DNA from: Chloroherpetonaceae bacterium
Lineage (GTDB): Bacteria > Bacteroidota > Chlorobiia > Chlorobiales > Thermochlorobacteraceae
DNA length: 64,000 bases
Direction: 5' to 3'
NCBI GenBank assembly: GCA_025056565.1
Contig: JANWWA010000012.1
Span: 1 to 64,000 of the forward strand
The translations under genes were made by a program, and so were the position numbers. A model generated the notes under the pieces. The model worked only from the letters and a program-made list of their open reading frames with translations. It searched no databases and was not told the origin of the DNA. Every line of letters starts with the position of its first letter. The stretch's first letter is position 1. Shown here one piece after another: positions 25,390-33,824 of the stretch.

Positions 25390-26415
25390 ATGGGGATTCT
25401 CGACTTTTGGTCGAAAGATGTCGCAGTTGATTTGGGCACGGCAAACACACTGGTGCACGTGCGCGGGAAAGGAATCGTGCTAAACGAACCTTCTATTGTG
25501 GCCTTCGACCGCATCACACGCCGTGTGGTAGCGATTGGAAATGAAGCACGGCAGATGCACGAAAAAACTCACCGCGACATTATCACCGTTAAGCCGCTGG
25601 GCGATGGCGTCATCGCTGATTATGAAGCCGCTGAGGAGTTGCTGCGTGGCTTTATCAAAAAAGCGCTCAAAGATTTTTCAGGCTCACTGCGCCGAATGGT
25701 GATTGGCATTCCATCAGGCATTACCGAAGTGGAAAAGCGAGCTGTGCGCGATTCGGCTGAACATGCAGGCGCAAAAGAGGTCTATCTAGTCGCCGAACCA
25801 ATGGCAGCGGCAATTGGGCACGGCTTAGATGTCGATGCCCCATATGGCAATATGATTGTCGACATCGGGGGCGGCACATCCGACATTGCTGTAATCTCGC
25901 TATCTGGCATTGCAGCAGGTGAATCTATTCGCGTGGCCGGCAACGAAATTACCAATGCAATCTTGCAGCATTTCCGCAAAACCTATAACCTTGCAATTGG
26001 CGAGCGCACAGCCGAAGAAATTAAAATCAAAATCGGCTCAGCGTTTGAACTCGAAGAGGAACTCATCGCTACCGTGAAAGGGCGTAACCTTGTAACCAGC
26101 TTGCCAGAGCAGCGCGATGTCAGTTCGCCTGAAATTCGTGAAGCCATTTCAGAGCCGATTTCACAGATCATCAATGCGATTCGGCGCTGCTTGGAGATGA
26201 CTCCCCCCGAACTTTCAGCGGACATCTTAGACCGTGGGATTATTTTGACAGGCGGCGGCGCCTTGATTAAAGGTCTTGATAAACGCATTAGCCACGAAAC
26301 CAAATTGCCAGTCTATGTCGGCGATGATCCCCTCACAGCGGTGGCGCGCGGCACAGGCAAAATTTTGGAAGACTTGGATAAGTTTCGAAACGTGCTGGTC
26401 AAAACCAAACGCTAA
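25390..26415 (+). CDS. mreB: Rod-shape-determining actin homologue MreB
   Basis: A 341-residue MreB. The phosphate-1 motif DLGTANTLV near residue 15, the phosphate-2 motif IVDIGGGTSDIAVISL around 158 and the adenosine motif ILTGGGALIKGLDK around 288 are all present, with family length. MreB polymerises under the membrane and directs rod-shaped cell-wall growth. No mreC/mreD follows; instead a carotenoid desaturase starts on the very next base after the stop, which is unusual. The start MGILDFW matches other MreB proteins. Confidence 0.95.
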   Translation: MGILDFWSKDVAVDLGTANTLVHVRGKGIVLNEPSIVAFDRITRRVVAIGNEARQMHEKTHRDIITVKPLGDGVIADYEAAEELLRGFIKKALKDFSGSLRRMVIGIPSGITEVEKRAVRDSAEHAGAKEVYLVAEPMAAAIGHGLDVDAPYGNMIVDIGGGTSDIAVISLSGIAAGESIRVAGNEITNAILQHFRKTYNLAIGERTAEEIKIKIGSAFELEEELIATVKGRNLVTSLPEQRDVSSPEIREAISEPISQIINAIRRCLEMTPPELSADILDRGIILTGGGALIKGLDKRISHETKLPVYVGDDPLTAVARGTGKILEDLDKFRNVLVKTKR

Positions 26416-27900
26416 GTGCGAAAAAAAGTCATTATCATCGGCGCAGGGCTAGGCGGACTGGCTGCCGCTATCCGCTTAGCCCATCGTGGCTATGCCGTGC
26501 AGGTCTTTGAGCGCAACGCTACAGTGGGCGGTAAAATGCAAGAGCTTTACTCGCCAGATGGATGCTACCGCTTCGACACCGGTCCGACACTGCTTACAAT
26601 GCCGCACGTCTTCGAATCGCTGTTCCGTGATGTCGGCAAGCGCCTCTCCGATTATCTGACACTGGTTCCGCTGGAAGCAGCCTGCAAATACTTCTTCGCC
26701 GATGGGTCAGAGTTTACAGCCTACTGCGACCCCCAAGCCTTGCGGCAAGAAATTGCTCGAGTGTTCCCAAGTGAGCTGCAGCGCTTTGAACGATACTTCC
26801 AGCACATTCAAAAAATCTACGAGGCGACGGCGGAAAACTTCATCTACAACCCATTTAGCTTTGCACGCCTATTTAAGACCAACCCGCTTCGGCTATTAGA
26901 AATAGATGCGCTGACAACCGTGCACAAGCGCAATGCAAGTTTTTTCCGAGACCCCCGCTTGGTGCAGTTCTTAGACCGCTTTCCAACATATGTGGGCGCT
27001 TCGCCTTATCTTGCACCTGCAACGCTAAATGTGATTCCCTTTGTGGAACTGGCATTTGGCGGATTTTATGTGCGTGGTGGAATGTATCGCTTAGCTGAAG
27101 CCTACCAACGCCTTGCGCAAGAGTTCGGTGCGGAGTTTCATTTTCAGCAAGATGTCAAACGCATTCTGGTCAAAGATGGTAGCGCCGTAGGAGTGGAGCT
27201 AGCCAGTGGTGAGCGCATTGAGGCAGATGCAATCATCTCAAATGACGATGCCTGTCATCTCTACGGTGAGCTGCTTGAAGGACAACAGACATCGCGCCGC
27301 ATAAAAGCGCTGTCGAATCTGGAAGCCTCTTGCTCAGGGTTTGTGCTGTGCTTAGGTATTGGTAAAGTGCACCCGCATCTATGGCATCACAACATCTTTT
27401 TCAGCCAAGACTACAAGCAAGAGTTTGAGGAAATTTTCACGCACAGAGTGCCACCCAGCGAACCCACCATTTACATTACCATTTCTAGCAAAAGCGATAC
27501 AGGGCAAGCGCCGCTGGGCAAGGAAAATTGGTTTGTGCTGGTCAATGCACCATACTTGTCCAAGCAGTTTGATTGGGAGAAACAGAAACAGGCGTATCGA
27601 GAGGTGGTGATTCAACGCTTGAAGAGCTTAGGCTTTTCTGACCTTGAAAAGCATATTGAGTTCGAGGCAATTCTCACGCCGCTTGACTTAAAACTCCGAT
27701 TCAATGCACATCGTGGTGCAATCTACGGTATCTCTTCTAACTCGAGGCGTGCTGCATTTTTGCGCCCAAAAAATCGTTCGCCCTTCGTAAAGCGGCTGTA
27801 TCTTGCCACAGGTAGTGCGCATCCGGGCGGTGGCACGCCAATGGTTACGCTATCGGGCAAATTTGCCGCTGAACTCCTCATGCAAGACTTGGGTGGATAG
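26416..27900 (+). CDS. CrtI-type carotenoid desaturase/oxidoreductase
   Basis: A 494-residue FAD enzyme starting with GTG directly after the mreB stop. The N-terminal dinucleotide fold KKVIIIGAGLGGLAAAIRLA, the ERNATVGGKMQE strand and the C-terminal LATGSAHPGGGTPMVTLSGK signature mark the CrtI/CrtN/CrtD family of bacterial phytoene-type desaturases. The family acts on phytoene, diapophytoene or hydroxylated carotenoids; the exact substrate cannot be told here. Green sulfur bacteria usually make lycopene by the CrtP/CrtQ/CrtH route, so a CrtI-type enzyme would more likely modify end groups (as CrtD does). Confidence 0.85.
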   Translation: MRKKVIIIGAGLGGLAAAIRLAHRGYAVQVFERNATVGGKMQELYSPDGCYRFDTGPTLLTMPHVFESLFRDVGKRLSDYLTLVPLEAACKYFFADGSEFTAYCDPQALRQEIARVFPSELQRFERYFQHIQKIYEATAENFIYNPFSFARLFKTNPLRLLEIDALTTVHKRNASFFRDPRLVQFLDRFPTYVGASPYLAPATLNVIPFVELAFGGFYVRGGMYRLAEAYQRLAQEFGAEFHFQQDVKRILVKDGSAVGVELASGERIEADAIISNDDACHLYGELLEGQQTSRRIKALSNLEASCSGFVLCLGIGKVHPHLWHHNIFFSQDYKQEFEEIFTHRVPPSEPTIYITISSKSDTGQAPLGKENWFVLVNAPYLSKQFDWEKQKQAYREVVIQRLKSLGFSDLEKHIEFEAILTPLDLKLRFNAHRGAIYGISSNSRRAAFLRPKNRSPFVKRLYLATGSAHPGGGTPMVTLSGKFAAELLMQDLGG

Positions 27901-27969
27901 ACGCCTGAGAGAAGGGGTGGATAAACTTCAATCTGAAGATCCCAAAGCAAGCTGATGAGCTGCTTTCGC

Positions 27970-28320
27970 TCACGGAATTATGTAGATAGTGCCATCCTGC
28001 TCAAAGACTTCAATTTTAATGAGATCGGCAATCGGACAAGGACCGCTGACACAAACGCCTGTTTCAGGATTAAACATCGCAAAGTGCTCGCGGCAAACAA
28101 TATATCGCTTATCGCTATTGAAAGCGCACTGCGTGCCAAAAATAATGGGCTCATATGCATGTGGGCAAAGATTCATATACGCATAAACCTTGCCTTGATG
28201 GCGAATAAGAAAGCCTTCTACGCTTTCGCCGTTTTTCTGATAGTGAAAGAGCTTTGAGGTGCCCTCAGCAAGGTCAGCGGCGTCTGTGACAGCAATGCGC
28301 TCTCGGATTTGGGACTCCAT
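27970..28320 (-). CDS. Rieske-type [2Fe-2S] protein
   Basis: A small soluble Rieske ferredoxin. The ligand pairs are visible as CPH in NLCPHAYEP and CREH in VCREHFAMFNP, followed by TGVCVSGPCP, the usual Rieske layout. ATG at 28320 (MESQIRER) is chosen because AAGGAAG lies about 12 bp upstream and the sequence before it is promoter-like; an in-frame ATG at 28446 would add 42 residues not typical of the family. It converges on the carotenoid gene. It may serve an oxygenase or an electron-transfer chain; no oxygenase is adjacent. Confidence 0.75.
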   Translation of the reverse strand: MESQIRERIAVTDAADLAEGTSKLFHYQKNGESVEGFLIRHQGKVYAYMNLCPHAYEPIIFGTQCAFNSDKRYIVCREHFAMFNPETGVCVSGPCPIADLIKIEVFEQDGTIYIIP

Positions 28321-28470
28321 AGATGTGTAGCCCTGCACTTCCTTGAAGGGAAGAGTTACTTCTTCATAATTCTCAATATAAAAAGTTTTCTTAAATTCCT
28401 GCTTAATTAAAGGCTTGCGCTGCAAGTCTTGCGTCTGAAAGCGCAAATCGTCTAACGCAGGGAGGGAATA

Positions 28471-28719
28471 ATGTCTGAGAAAACTTCGTTTAGAGAAACC
28501 ATTGAGTCGCTGGCTGACTCAGCACGGTCAGGCAAAATCAAAGATAGGCTCAACGAATATTATGAGCAGCTTGCGGAGACACCACAGTTTCAAAATGTGA
28601 AGCACGCTGCAGACTCCATAGTGGAATACATTCAGAAGCACCCTATCCAATCTGCACTCGTTGCATTAGGAGTTGGGTTCGTGATAGGCTTGCTGGTTAA
28701 TCGCCGAAGTGATTCATAA
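28471..28719 (+). CDS. Small YqjD/ElaB-like (DUF883-type) membrane protein
   Basis: An 82-residue protein: amphipathic charged helix for the first 55 residues, then one hydrophobic C-terminal segment with a glycine pattern (ALVALGVGFVIGLLVNRR). This is the layout of the YqjD/ElaB family, tail-anchored inner-membrane proteins sometimes tied to ribosomes in stationary phase. An AGGGAGG site precedes the ATG. First gene of a run with the holin-like 28733 gene and the 29139 gene. Confidence 0.7.
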   Translation: MSEKTSFRETIESLADSARSGKIKDRLNEYYEQLAETPQFQNVKHAADSIVEYIQKHPIQSALVALGVGFVIGLLVNRRSDS

Positions 28720-28732
28720 CCGGTAGGGAGTT

Positions 28733-29152
28733 GTGCCGCAAAAGAAACCATCTTCGGATTCATCTCCCCCCGCTGCGCTTGGCATCGTGGATATGATTAT
28801 CGACACCATTGAGAGCAGTTATCGCGATATTTCAGCGATTATTTCTGCAAGGATAGACCTTGCCAAGTTAGACCTTGCTGAAATTATAGCAAGTGTGTTG
28901 GCATCGGCGGTAATTGGCTTAATTGGTTTGATTGGTCTAGCATACCTGATGGTGGCACTAGCGCTGTTTTTGGGAGAAGTGCTGGGGAAACCTTCGCTCG
29001 GCTTTTTCATTATGGGAATGATACTCAGCGGGCTTGCCGTTTATTTAGCCAAAGTTTCACCCGATTTGCTCAAAAATTTTTTCTGGCGACTGGTCTTCAC
29101 CAAGCTCGATGAACTTGAGCGTCAGCGTTCCAATACGAATGCAGGCACCTAA
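28733..29152 (+). CDS. Phage-holin-3-6-like inner-membrane protein
   Basis: A 139-residue protein, GTG start after GTAGGGAG, with two close hydrophobic segments (about residues 55-100) and amphipathic ends. The segment order and LGEVLG turn fit the Actinobacterial holin-X/YqjE family (DUF1469-like), which in many genomes follows a YqjD-type gene. Despite the name these are not phage lysis proteins. It starts 13 bp after the YqjD-like gene and overlaps the next gene by 14 bp. Confidence 0.65.
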   Translation: MPQKKPSSDSSPPAALGIVDMIIDTIESSYRDISAIISARIDLAKLDLAEIIASVLASAVIGLIGLIGLAYLMVALALFLGEVLGKPSLGFFIMGMILSGLAVYLAKVSPDLLKNFFWRLVFTKLDELERQRSNTNAGT

Positions 29153-29585
29153 TTTTCGGTCTGACTTAGCGGCTCGTCGCGCACGGCTGGAGCAGCAGGT
29201 GGCACTCCGAGAGGAGGCAGTCATTGAGCGATTCCGTAGGCTGAAAGCTGAGCTGGATATGCGCCTAAGAGCAGAAACATTGCTGCGCCGCCAAGCAGTA
29301 CCACTTAGCCTGCTGTCGTTGGGTGTTGGATTTTTCTTGGGACGTGCAATCAGTCGACCGCTTACATCACGCCATACCCCAACAGCTACGTCGGTAACGC
29401 CAACCAAGACACGCTCTTTGCTCCGAAGTCTGCTCGATACGGCGTTGCAATCTGTGCAGTCCCTTGCGCTAAGCTATGCAGCCGATTGGCTCACGCGTCA
29501 GGTTCAAGCATGGTTACAGCAACCTCCAATACCGTCTTCTAAATCACCCCGTAACGCTAAACCCACTGAAAATGTCGCAAAGTAG
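29139..29585 (+). CDS. Hypothetical YqjK-like membrane-associated protein
   Basis: A 148-residue protein if started at the ATG at 29139. The first 60 residues are a charged Arg/Glu/Ala helix (RRARLEQQVALREEAVIERF), then a short hydrophobic segment SLLSLGVGFFLG and a Thr/Ser/Pro-rich tail. Third in the YqjD/YqjE-like run, in the place of YqjK. It overlaps the genes on both sides (14 bp each), so all four are probably cotranscribed. Function unknown. Confidence 0.6.
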   Translation: MQAPNFRSDLAARRARLEQQVALREEAVIERFRRLKAELDMRLRAETLLRRQAVPLSLLSLGVGFFLGRAISRPLTSRHTPTATSVTPTKTRSLLRSLLDTALQSVQSLALSYAADWLTRQVQAWLQQPPIPSSKSPRNAKPTENVAK

Positions 29586-30747
29586 GCTGACCCTGAAAGA
29601 GACTTACTTAGAAAACTCGCAAAATGCATACACAACGGCTTTCTCACACGATAGCAAACGCTTCGCCGCAGCGGGGGGCTTACGTGCAGTGTTCGTCTAT
29701 GACCCGAACCAGCCCAAAGCAATTGGAGGGTTAGCCGACCATAGGCAGTCGGTCTACGCAATGCTCTTTTCAAAAAGCGGCAAGTATTTTATCACCACGG
29801 GGCGTGATGGAATGATTATTGTCTATGATGCGGCAAACTTTGACAAACTGGCAACAGTGCTCTGTCCACAAGTAGGTCCGCATTTTCTCTCTGTGGTGCG
29901 CTATGCAAATGGAGAAGTGGGAAAAGCCTTTGCTGCCAGCTCTAACACGGTCAAGGAAGTGCACGACGCTCAGGTGCTCTATGCAGCAGTCGAGTATATC
30001 TTGTATGAACTGAATAAATCGCCTGAAGTAACCGCACAACATTCTAACACAATTCGCAACGCACTCATAACGGCTGGACTTAGCATTCCAGCGGATGCGC
30101 CACTGTCAATGGGGGGAAGCCAATTGCTCCCGCACTATGCGCTGGCGCTCAGCCCCGACGAATCCACGCTCTATGTAGGTGCAAGTCACGGCGCACTCAA
30201 AATCTACGACACATCGGACTGGTCGCTGCGACGCGTCTTACCACTGCACAGTGGCAACATTCGCACCGTCGCTGTCTCGCCCGATGGCAAGCTGATTGCC
30301 ACCGGTAGCAGCGACCGCTATGTGAAAATCCTCGATGCCGAGACCTTAGAGACGCTCCACACCATTGAAGGGCACGGAGACTCTGTTTTCACGGTGGCGT
30401 TTTCGCCTGATGGGTCGCTGTTTGCAACAGGCGGCAAAGATGCAAGGCTGCGCATTTGGAACGTGTCTGGCAAAAACATCAAGCCAAAGGTGAAAATTTT
30501 AGCACATACCTTTTCCATCAAGGGTATGTCATTTATCAGCGGCGGCAAAGAAATTCTGACTGTAAGCCAAGACAAAACCATCAAAATCTGGGACATTGAC
30601 AAAGTCTCTTGCGTGGAGACGGTGGATAGACTTTACGGAGGGCATACCTTTACAATCAACACCGTTTCCGTCTCGCCCGATGAGCGCTATGCTGTAACAG
30701 GAAGCGATGACAAGACCGTTAAGCTCTGGCAGCTGCAGCCTGCATAA
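29572..30747 (+). CDS. WD40-repeat beta-propeller protein
   Basis: A 391-residue cytoplasmic protein with six or seven WD40 blades: typical SPDGKLIATGSSDRYVKIL, SPDGSLFATGGKDARLRIW, SGGKEILTVSQDKTIKIW and SPDERYAVTGSDDKTVKLW. An interruption around residues 95-190 separates the first two blades from the rest. The start at 29572 overlaps the preceding gene by 14 bp; the upstream in-frame ATG at 29476 would overlap by 110. WD40 proteins act as protein-binding platforms; nothing here names its partner. Confidence 0.85.
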   Translation: MSQSRLTLKETYLENSQNAYTTAFSHDSKRFAAAGGLRAVFVYDPNQPKAIGGLADHRQSVYAMLFSKSGKYFITTGRDGMIIVYDAANFDKLATVLCPQVGPHFLSVVRYANGEVGKAFAASSNTVKEVHDAQVLYAAVEYILYELNKSPEVTAQHSNTIRNALITAGLSIPADAPLSMGGSQLLPHYALALSPDESTLYVGASHGALKIYDTSDWSLRRVLPLHSGNIRTVAVSPDGKLIATGSSDRYVKILDAETLETLHTIEGHGDSVFTVAFSPDGSLFATGGKDARLRIWNVSGKNIKPKVKILAHTFSIKGMSFISGGKEILTVSQDKTIKIWDIDKVSCVETVDRLYGGHTFTINTVSVSPDERYAVTGSDDKTVKLWQLQPA

Positions 30748-30889
30748 ATGCATAATAACTTTGACCCGATGCAACGAGCATAACGCCTTTTGCACAAGTA
30801 ACGGAACTTTTATATGTTGCAGTGTTTATTTGCAGTAAGGTCGGTAGTGTCGTTTGAACTTCGCCAACCAAACGCATCTTAGAACAGCT

Positions 30890-31612
30890 ATGCCAAAAGT
30901 AGAAATCAACGGCTCAACCTTCGATGCTTTTGTCGATGAATCACTCTTAGGTGCCGCACGTCGCCACAAAGCACATATTGGATACTCCTGTGGCGGACAT
31001 GGTTTGTGCCAAACATGCGAGGTGATAATTGAAAGCGGAATGGACGCGCTCTCTCCTATAAACGATGTGGAGAAAGCATGGCTTACAGCTGAAAAGCAGC
31101 AAAAAGGACATCGCTTAGCTTGTCAAGCGCAGATTAAGAAAGATGCGCCAATCAAGCTGACCACGCGTGCTGAAAAAGCTCGCCGTCTTTTCAACAATGC
31201 ATTCCTAGCTAAGAAGGAAACGCTCCCGCCAACATCGCACCCACAAGGTCATGTAGGCGAGTTTTTCACTTTTCTTGGAATGGAGACGCTGGCACATATT
31301 TCAGCCGCACCGATGGCATTTGCAAATGCAGTCGGACGAGTATTTGAGGGCAAATTGACCTTGAATGCCATCACCGATGCCGTAAATGCGTGGAGTGAGC
31401 GTGCACCTGAAATTGGTGAGATTCTAAGCAAAACCCTCAGTGGCTTGCCCGATGCGATTGCCCCTGTGACCAACGCAGTCGCAGATGTAGCCAAAGGTGT
31501 CATTGATACGGCGACCAAAGTCGTAAAAAGTGCAACAGGCGGAGCAAGTGCAACAGCCACAGATGGCAAGGAAGCGGTTCAGGCAGTTCCAATTAAAGTG
31601 GAGAAAAAGTAG
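30890..31612 (+). CDS. Chlorosome envelope [2Fe-2S] protein, CsmI/CsmJ/CsmX type
   Basis: A 240-residue protein with an N-terminal adrenodoxin-like [2Fe-2S] domain: ligands Cys34, Cys40, Cys43 and Cys78 in GYSCGGHGLCQTC and RLACQAQ. The C-terminal two thirds are hydrophobic/amphipathic helices with Ala/Val/Lys repeats (NAVADVAKGVIDTATKVV) like those of the CsmC/D-type gene at 6279. This two-part layout and the length match CsmI, CsmJ and CsmX, which are thought to pass electrons in and out of the chlorosome for redox control of energy transfer. The ATG at 30890 fits the ferredoxin start. Confidence 0.8.
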   Translation: MPKVEINGSTFDAFVDESLLGAARRHKAHIGYSCGGHGLCQTCEVIIESGMDALSPINDVEKAWLTAEKQQKGHRLACQAQIKKDAPIKLTTRAEKARRLFNNAFLAKKETLPPTSHPQGHVGEFFTFLGMETLAHISAAPMAFANAVGRVFEGKLTLNAITDAVNAWSERAPEIGEILSKTLSGLPDAIAPVTNAVADVAKGVIDTATKVVKSATGGASATATDGKEAVQAVPIKVEKK

Positions 31613-31663
31613 CAGCCTTTCTCTCCAGCGCGAGTCATTTTAAGAAAGGTAGTGTAAGGTAGT

Positions 31664-32365
31664 ATGCTGTTAGAAGTAACCATCAAGCGGTTCAATCCAG
31701 AGAAAGACCAAGCGCCTCATTGGGAGACCTACAAAGTTGAGGCGGAGCCAATGGATCGCGTCTTGGACGTGCTTAACAAAATTAAGTGGGAGCAAGACGG
31801 GACGCTAACCTATCGCAAGTCGTGTGCGCACGGGGTGTGCGGAAGCGATGCCATGATGATTAACGGCGAGAATCGTCTGGCATGCGTAACGCTGGTCAAA
31901 GACTTGCGCACCACGAAACTTCGGATTGAGCCGTTGCCCGGTGCGCCGGTCATCAAGGATATGGTCATTGATATGACAGGGTTCTGGCGTAAGTATGAGA
32001 CCGTCATGCCATACTTGGTCAATGATGACCCGCCGCCTGAGACCGAGCGGTACATGAGCAGCGAAGACCAAGAACGTATTGAAGAGTCAACGCGCTGCAT
32101 TCTGTGTGGAGCCTGCACGTATTCTTGTCCCTCTACATGGAGCGACGAAGAATACTTGGGACCTGCTGCACTACTGAAAGCTTATCGCTTCATTTTTGAT
32201 TCGCGCGATCAAGCGGCAGATGAACGGCTTAAGATTATTGACAATAATAAAGGTCTCTGGAAGTGCTACACCATTTTCAACTGCGTTCAGGCGTGCCCAA
32301 AAGAAATTGACATTACAAAGCATATTTCGGCGCTCAAGCGCAAGGTCGTCAGTGAACGCTACTAA
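31664..32365 (+). CDS. Succinate dehydrogenase/fumarate reductase iron-sulfur subunit
   Basis: A 233-residue SdhB/FrdB. The plant-type [2Fe-2S] ligands lie in KSCAHGVCGSDAM and NRLAC, the [4Fe-4S] set in CILCGACTYSCP, and the [3Fe-4S]-type set in CYTIFNCVQACPKEI. Length matches the family. It carries electrons between the flavoprotein and the membrane anchor; neither is adjacent, so they must be encoded elsewhere. It starts 51 bp after the chlorosome [2Fe-2S] gene and ends before a terminator, so these two electron carriers may be cotranscribed. Confidence 0.9.
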   Translation: MLLEVTIKRFNPEKDQAPHWETYKVEAEPMDRVLDVLNKIKWEQDGTLTYRKSCAHGVCGSDAMMINGENRLACVTLVKDLRTTKLRIEPLPGAPVIKDMVIDMTGFWRKYETVMPYLVNDDPPPETERYMSSEDQERIEESTRCILCGACTYSCPSTWSDEEYLGPAALLKAYRFIFDSRDQAADERLKIIDNNKGLWKCYTIFNCVQACPKEIDITKHISALKRKVVSERY

Positions 32366-32391
32366 AAAAGCTCAGCAATAACTTCCAGAGA

Positions 32392-32440
32392 GGTTATCCC
32401 AGCAGGCAACGCTTAACTTGCTGGGGTAACCTTTGCGCTT
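32392..32440 (+). terminator. Rho-independent terminator after the SdhB/FrdB gene
   Basis: GGTTATCCCAGCA and TGCTGGGGTAACC (ending at 32431) pair over 13 bp with one G-U, followed by TTTGCGCTTTT. It is 27 bp after the stop codon. Confidence 0.8.
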
Positions 32441-32517
32441 TTCGTGTGCCAAAGTAGCGCGCTTGCAGTTAGCAATATGCTTATTGCCCTGAGAGAAGCA
32501 GTTGGAACAAACCATCT

Positions 32518-33741
32518 ATGAGTTACACTAGTGATTTCGGATATATGGACTTCGACCTTGGCGTCGAGACGCTAGAGAAGGTCGCCATTAAATCCGAGCG
32601 AAAAATGCACATTGCATTAGGCGTGCCCAAAGAGAACACGCCTGATGAACATCGCGTGGCGCTTGCGCCGTCAGGCGTTAAGATGGTGGTCGAGCGTGGT
32701 CATCGAGTGTTGGTAGAGCGAGATGCAGGCGCACACTGCAACTTCACGAATCAAGCCTATAGCGAAGCCGGTGCAATTATCATTGATGACCCTATTGAGC
32801 TCTACAAGGAATCCAATGTAATTGTGAAAGTGGCGCCCCCATTGCCAGAGGAATATGAACTACTGCAGCGCAATCAAGTGATTATTTCTGCCCTGCATTT
32901 GGGCAGCGTGCGGCAAGAATATGTCGAGACGGTGCTGAAAAAAAGCATCACAGGATTGGCTTTTGAATTTATTGAAACCCGAGATGGTGAGCTACCGATT
33001 GTGCGTTCAATGAGTGAGATTGCAGGCACGCTGGCGGTGCAAACTGCAGCAAAGTATCTGGAAACAGGGAACGGCGGTCGTGGAATCTTGCTGGGGGGCA
33101 TTGCAGGCGTGCCGCCAGCGATTGTAGCAATTTTGGGAGCGGGTACCGTTGGATATTATGCTGCACGTGCCGCATTAGGACTGGGCGCAATGGTCTATGT
33201 GCTGGATAAGGAACTCAATCGCCTCCGTCGCTTTGAGGAGGCTTTCGACCGTCGCGTCATTACCGCTGTGGCGAATGACCACTACATCTCACGCGTCGCC
33301 AAAATTGCCGACGTAATGATTGGTGCAATGAACCCGCGCTCTAAAATTATGAAACCCATCGTGAGCGAAGAGACAGTTATGACAATGCAAAAAGGCGCGG
33401 TCATTGTCGATGTCTCCATAGACCAAGGTGGTTGCTTTGAGACCAGCATTCGCACTTCGCACTCCAATCCCGTCTATGTGAAGTATGGGGTTACACACTA
33501 CTGCGTGCCAAATATGCCCTCTGCTGTGGCGCGCACCGCTTCATATGCACTCACCAATGCCCTGATTCCCTTCATTCTCAAAATTGGTGAATACGCAAGC
33601 ATCTCGGACGCACTCTGGCGTAGCACCAGCCTCCGCAACGGCACTTACTCCTACAAAGGCTACCTGACCAAAAAGATTCTGGCGGACCTTTCGGGATTGA
33701 CATTCCGAGAAGTACAGATGCTACTGGCAACCGATATGTAG
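32518..33741 (+). CDS. ald: Alanine dehydrogenase
   Basis: A 407-residue enzyme of the AlaDH/pyridine-nucleotide-transhydrogenase fold, interconverting alanine and pyruvate plus ammonia with NAD. The family start (IALGVPKENTPDEHRVALAP) begins only at residue 32; before it is a 30-residue acidic extension. The NAD-binding motif VAILGAGTVGYYAARAALGLGA is near residue 205, and DVSIDQGGCFETS and HYCVPNMPSAVARTAS are diagnostic. An internal ATG at residue 30 is the possible alternative start. It stands alone between two terminators. Confidence 0.9.
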   Translation: MSYTSDFGYMDFDLGVETLEKVAIKSERKMHIALGVPKENTPDEHRVALAPSGVKMVVERGHRVLVERDAGAHCNFTNQAYSEAGAIIIDDPIELYKESNVIVKVAPPLPEEYELLQRNQVIISALHLGSVRQEYVETVLKKSITGLAFEFIETRDGELPIVRSMSEIAGTLAVQTAAKYLETGNGGRGILLGGIAGVPPAIVAILGAGTVGYYAARAALGLGAMVYVLDKELNRLRRFEEAFDRRVITAVANDHYISRVAKIADVMIGAMNPRSKIMKPIVSEETVMTMQKGAVIVDVSIDQGGCFETSIRTSHSNPVYVKYGVTHYCVPNMPSAVARTASYALTNALIPFILKIGEYASISDALWRSTSLRNGTYSYKGYLTKKILADLSGLTFREVQMLLATDM

Positions 33742-33749
33742 GAAACAAA

Positions 33750-33777
33750 AGAGCCGAGATACTTCACACTCGGCTCT
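33750..33777. terminator. Bidirectional terminator between convergent genes
   Basis: AGAGCCGAG (33750-33758) and CTCGGCTCT (33769-33777) form a perfect 9-bp stem with a 10-nt loop, 9 bp after the alanine dehydrogenase stop. The facing gene at 33825-35510 ends 48 bp away; TTTT tracts flank both sides. Confidence 0.8.
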
Positions 33778-33824
33778 AAGGTTGCATGTTTTGTTGATAG
33801 AGAGTCGCCAAGAATAGCAATACA

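Noticed and set aside
28733-29152. Phage holin and hence a prophage
   Set aside because: The protein is of the YqjE/holin-X-like chromosomal type next to a YqjD-like gene; no other phage genes are present.
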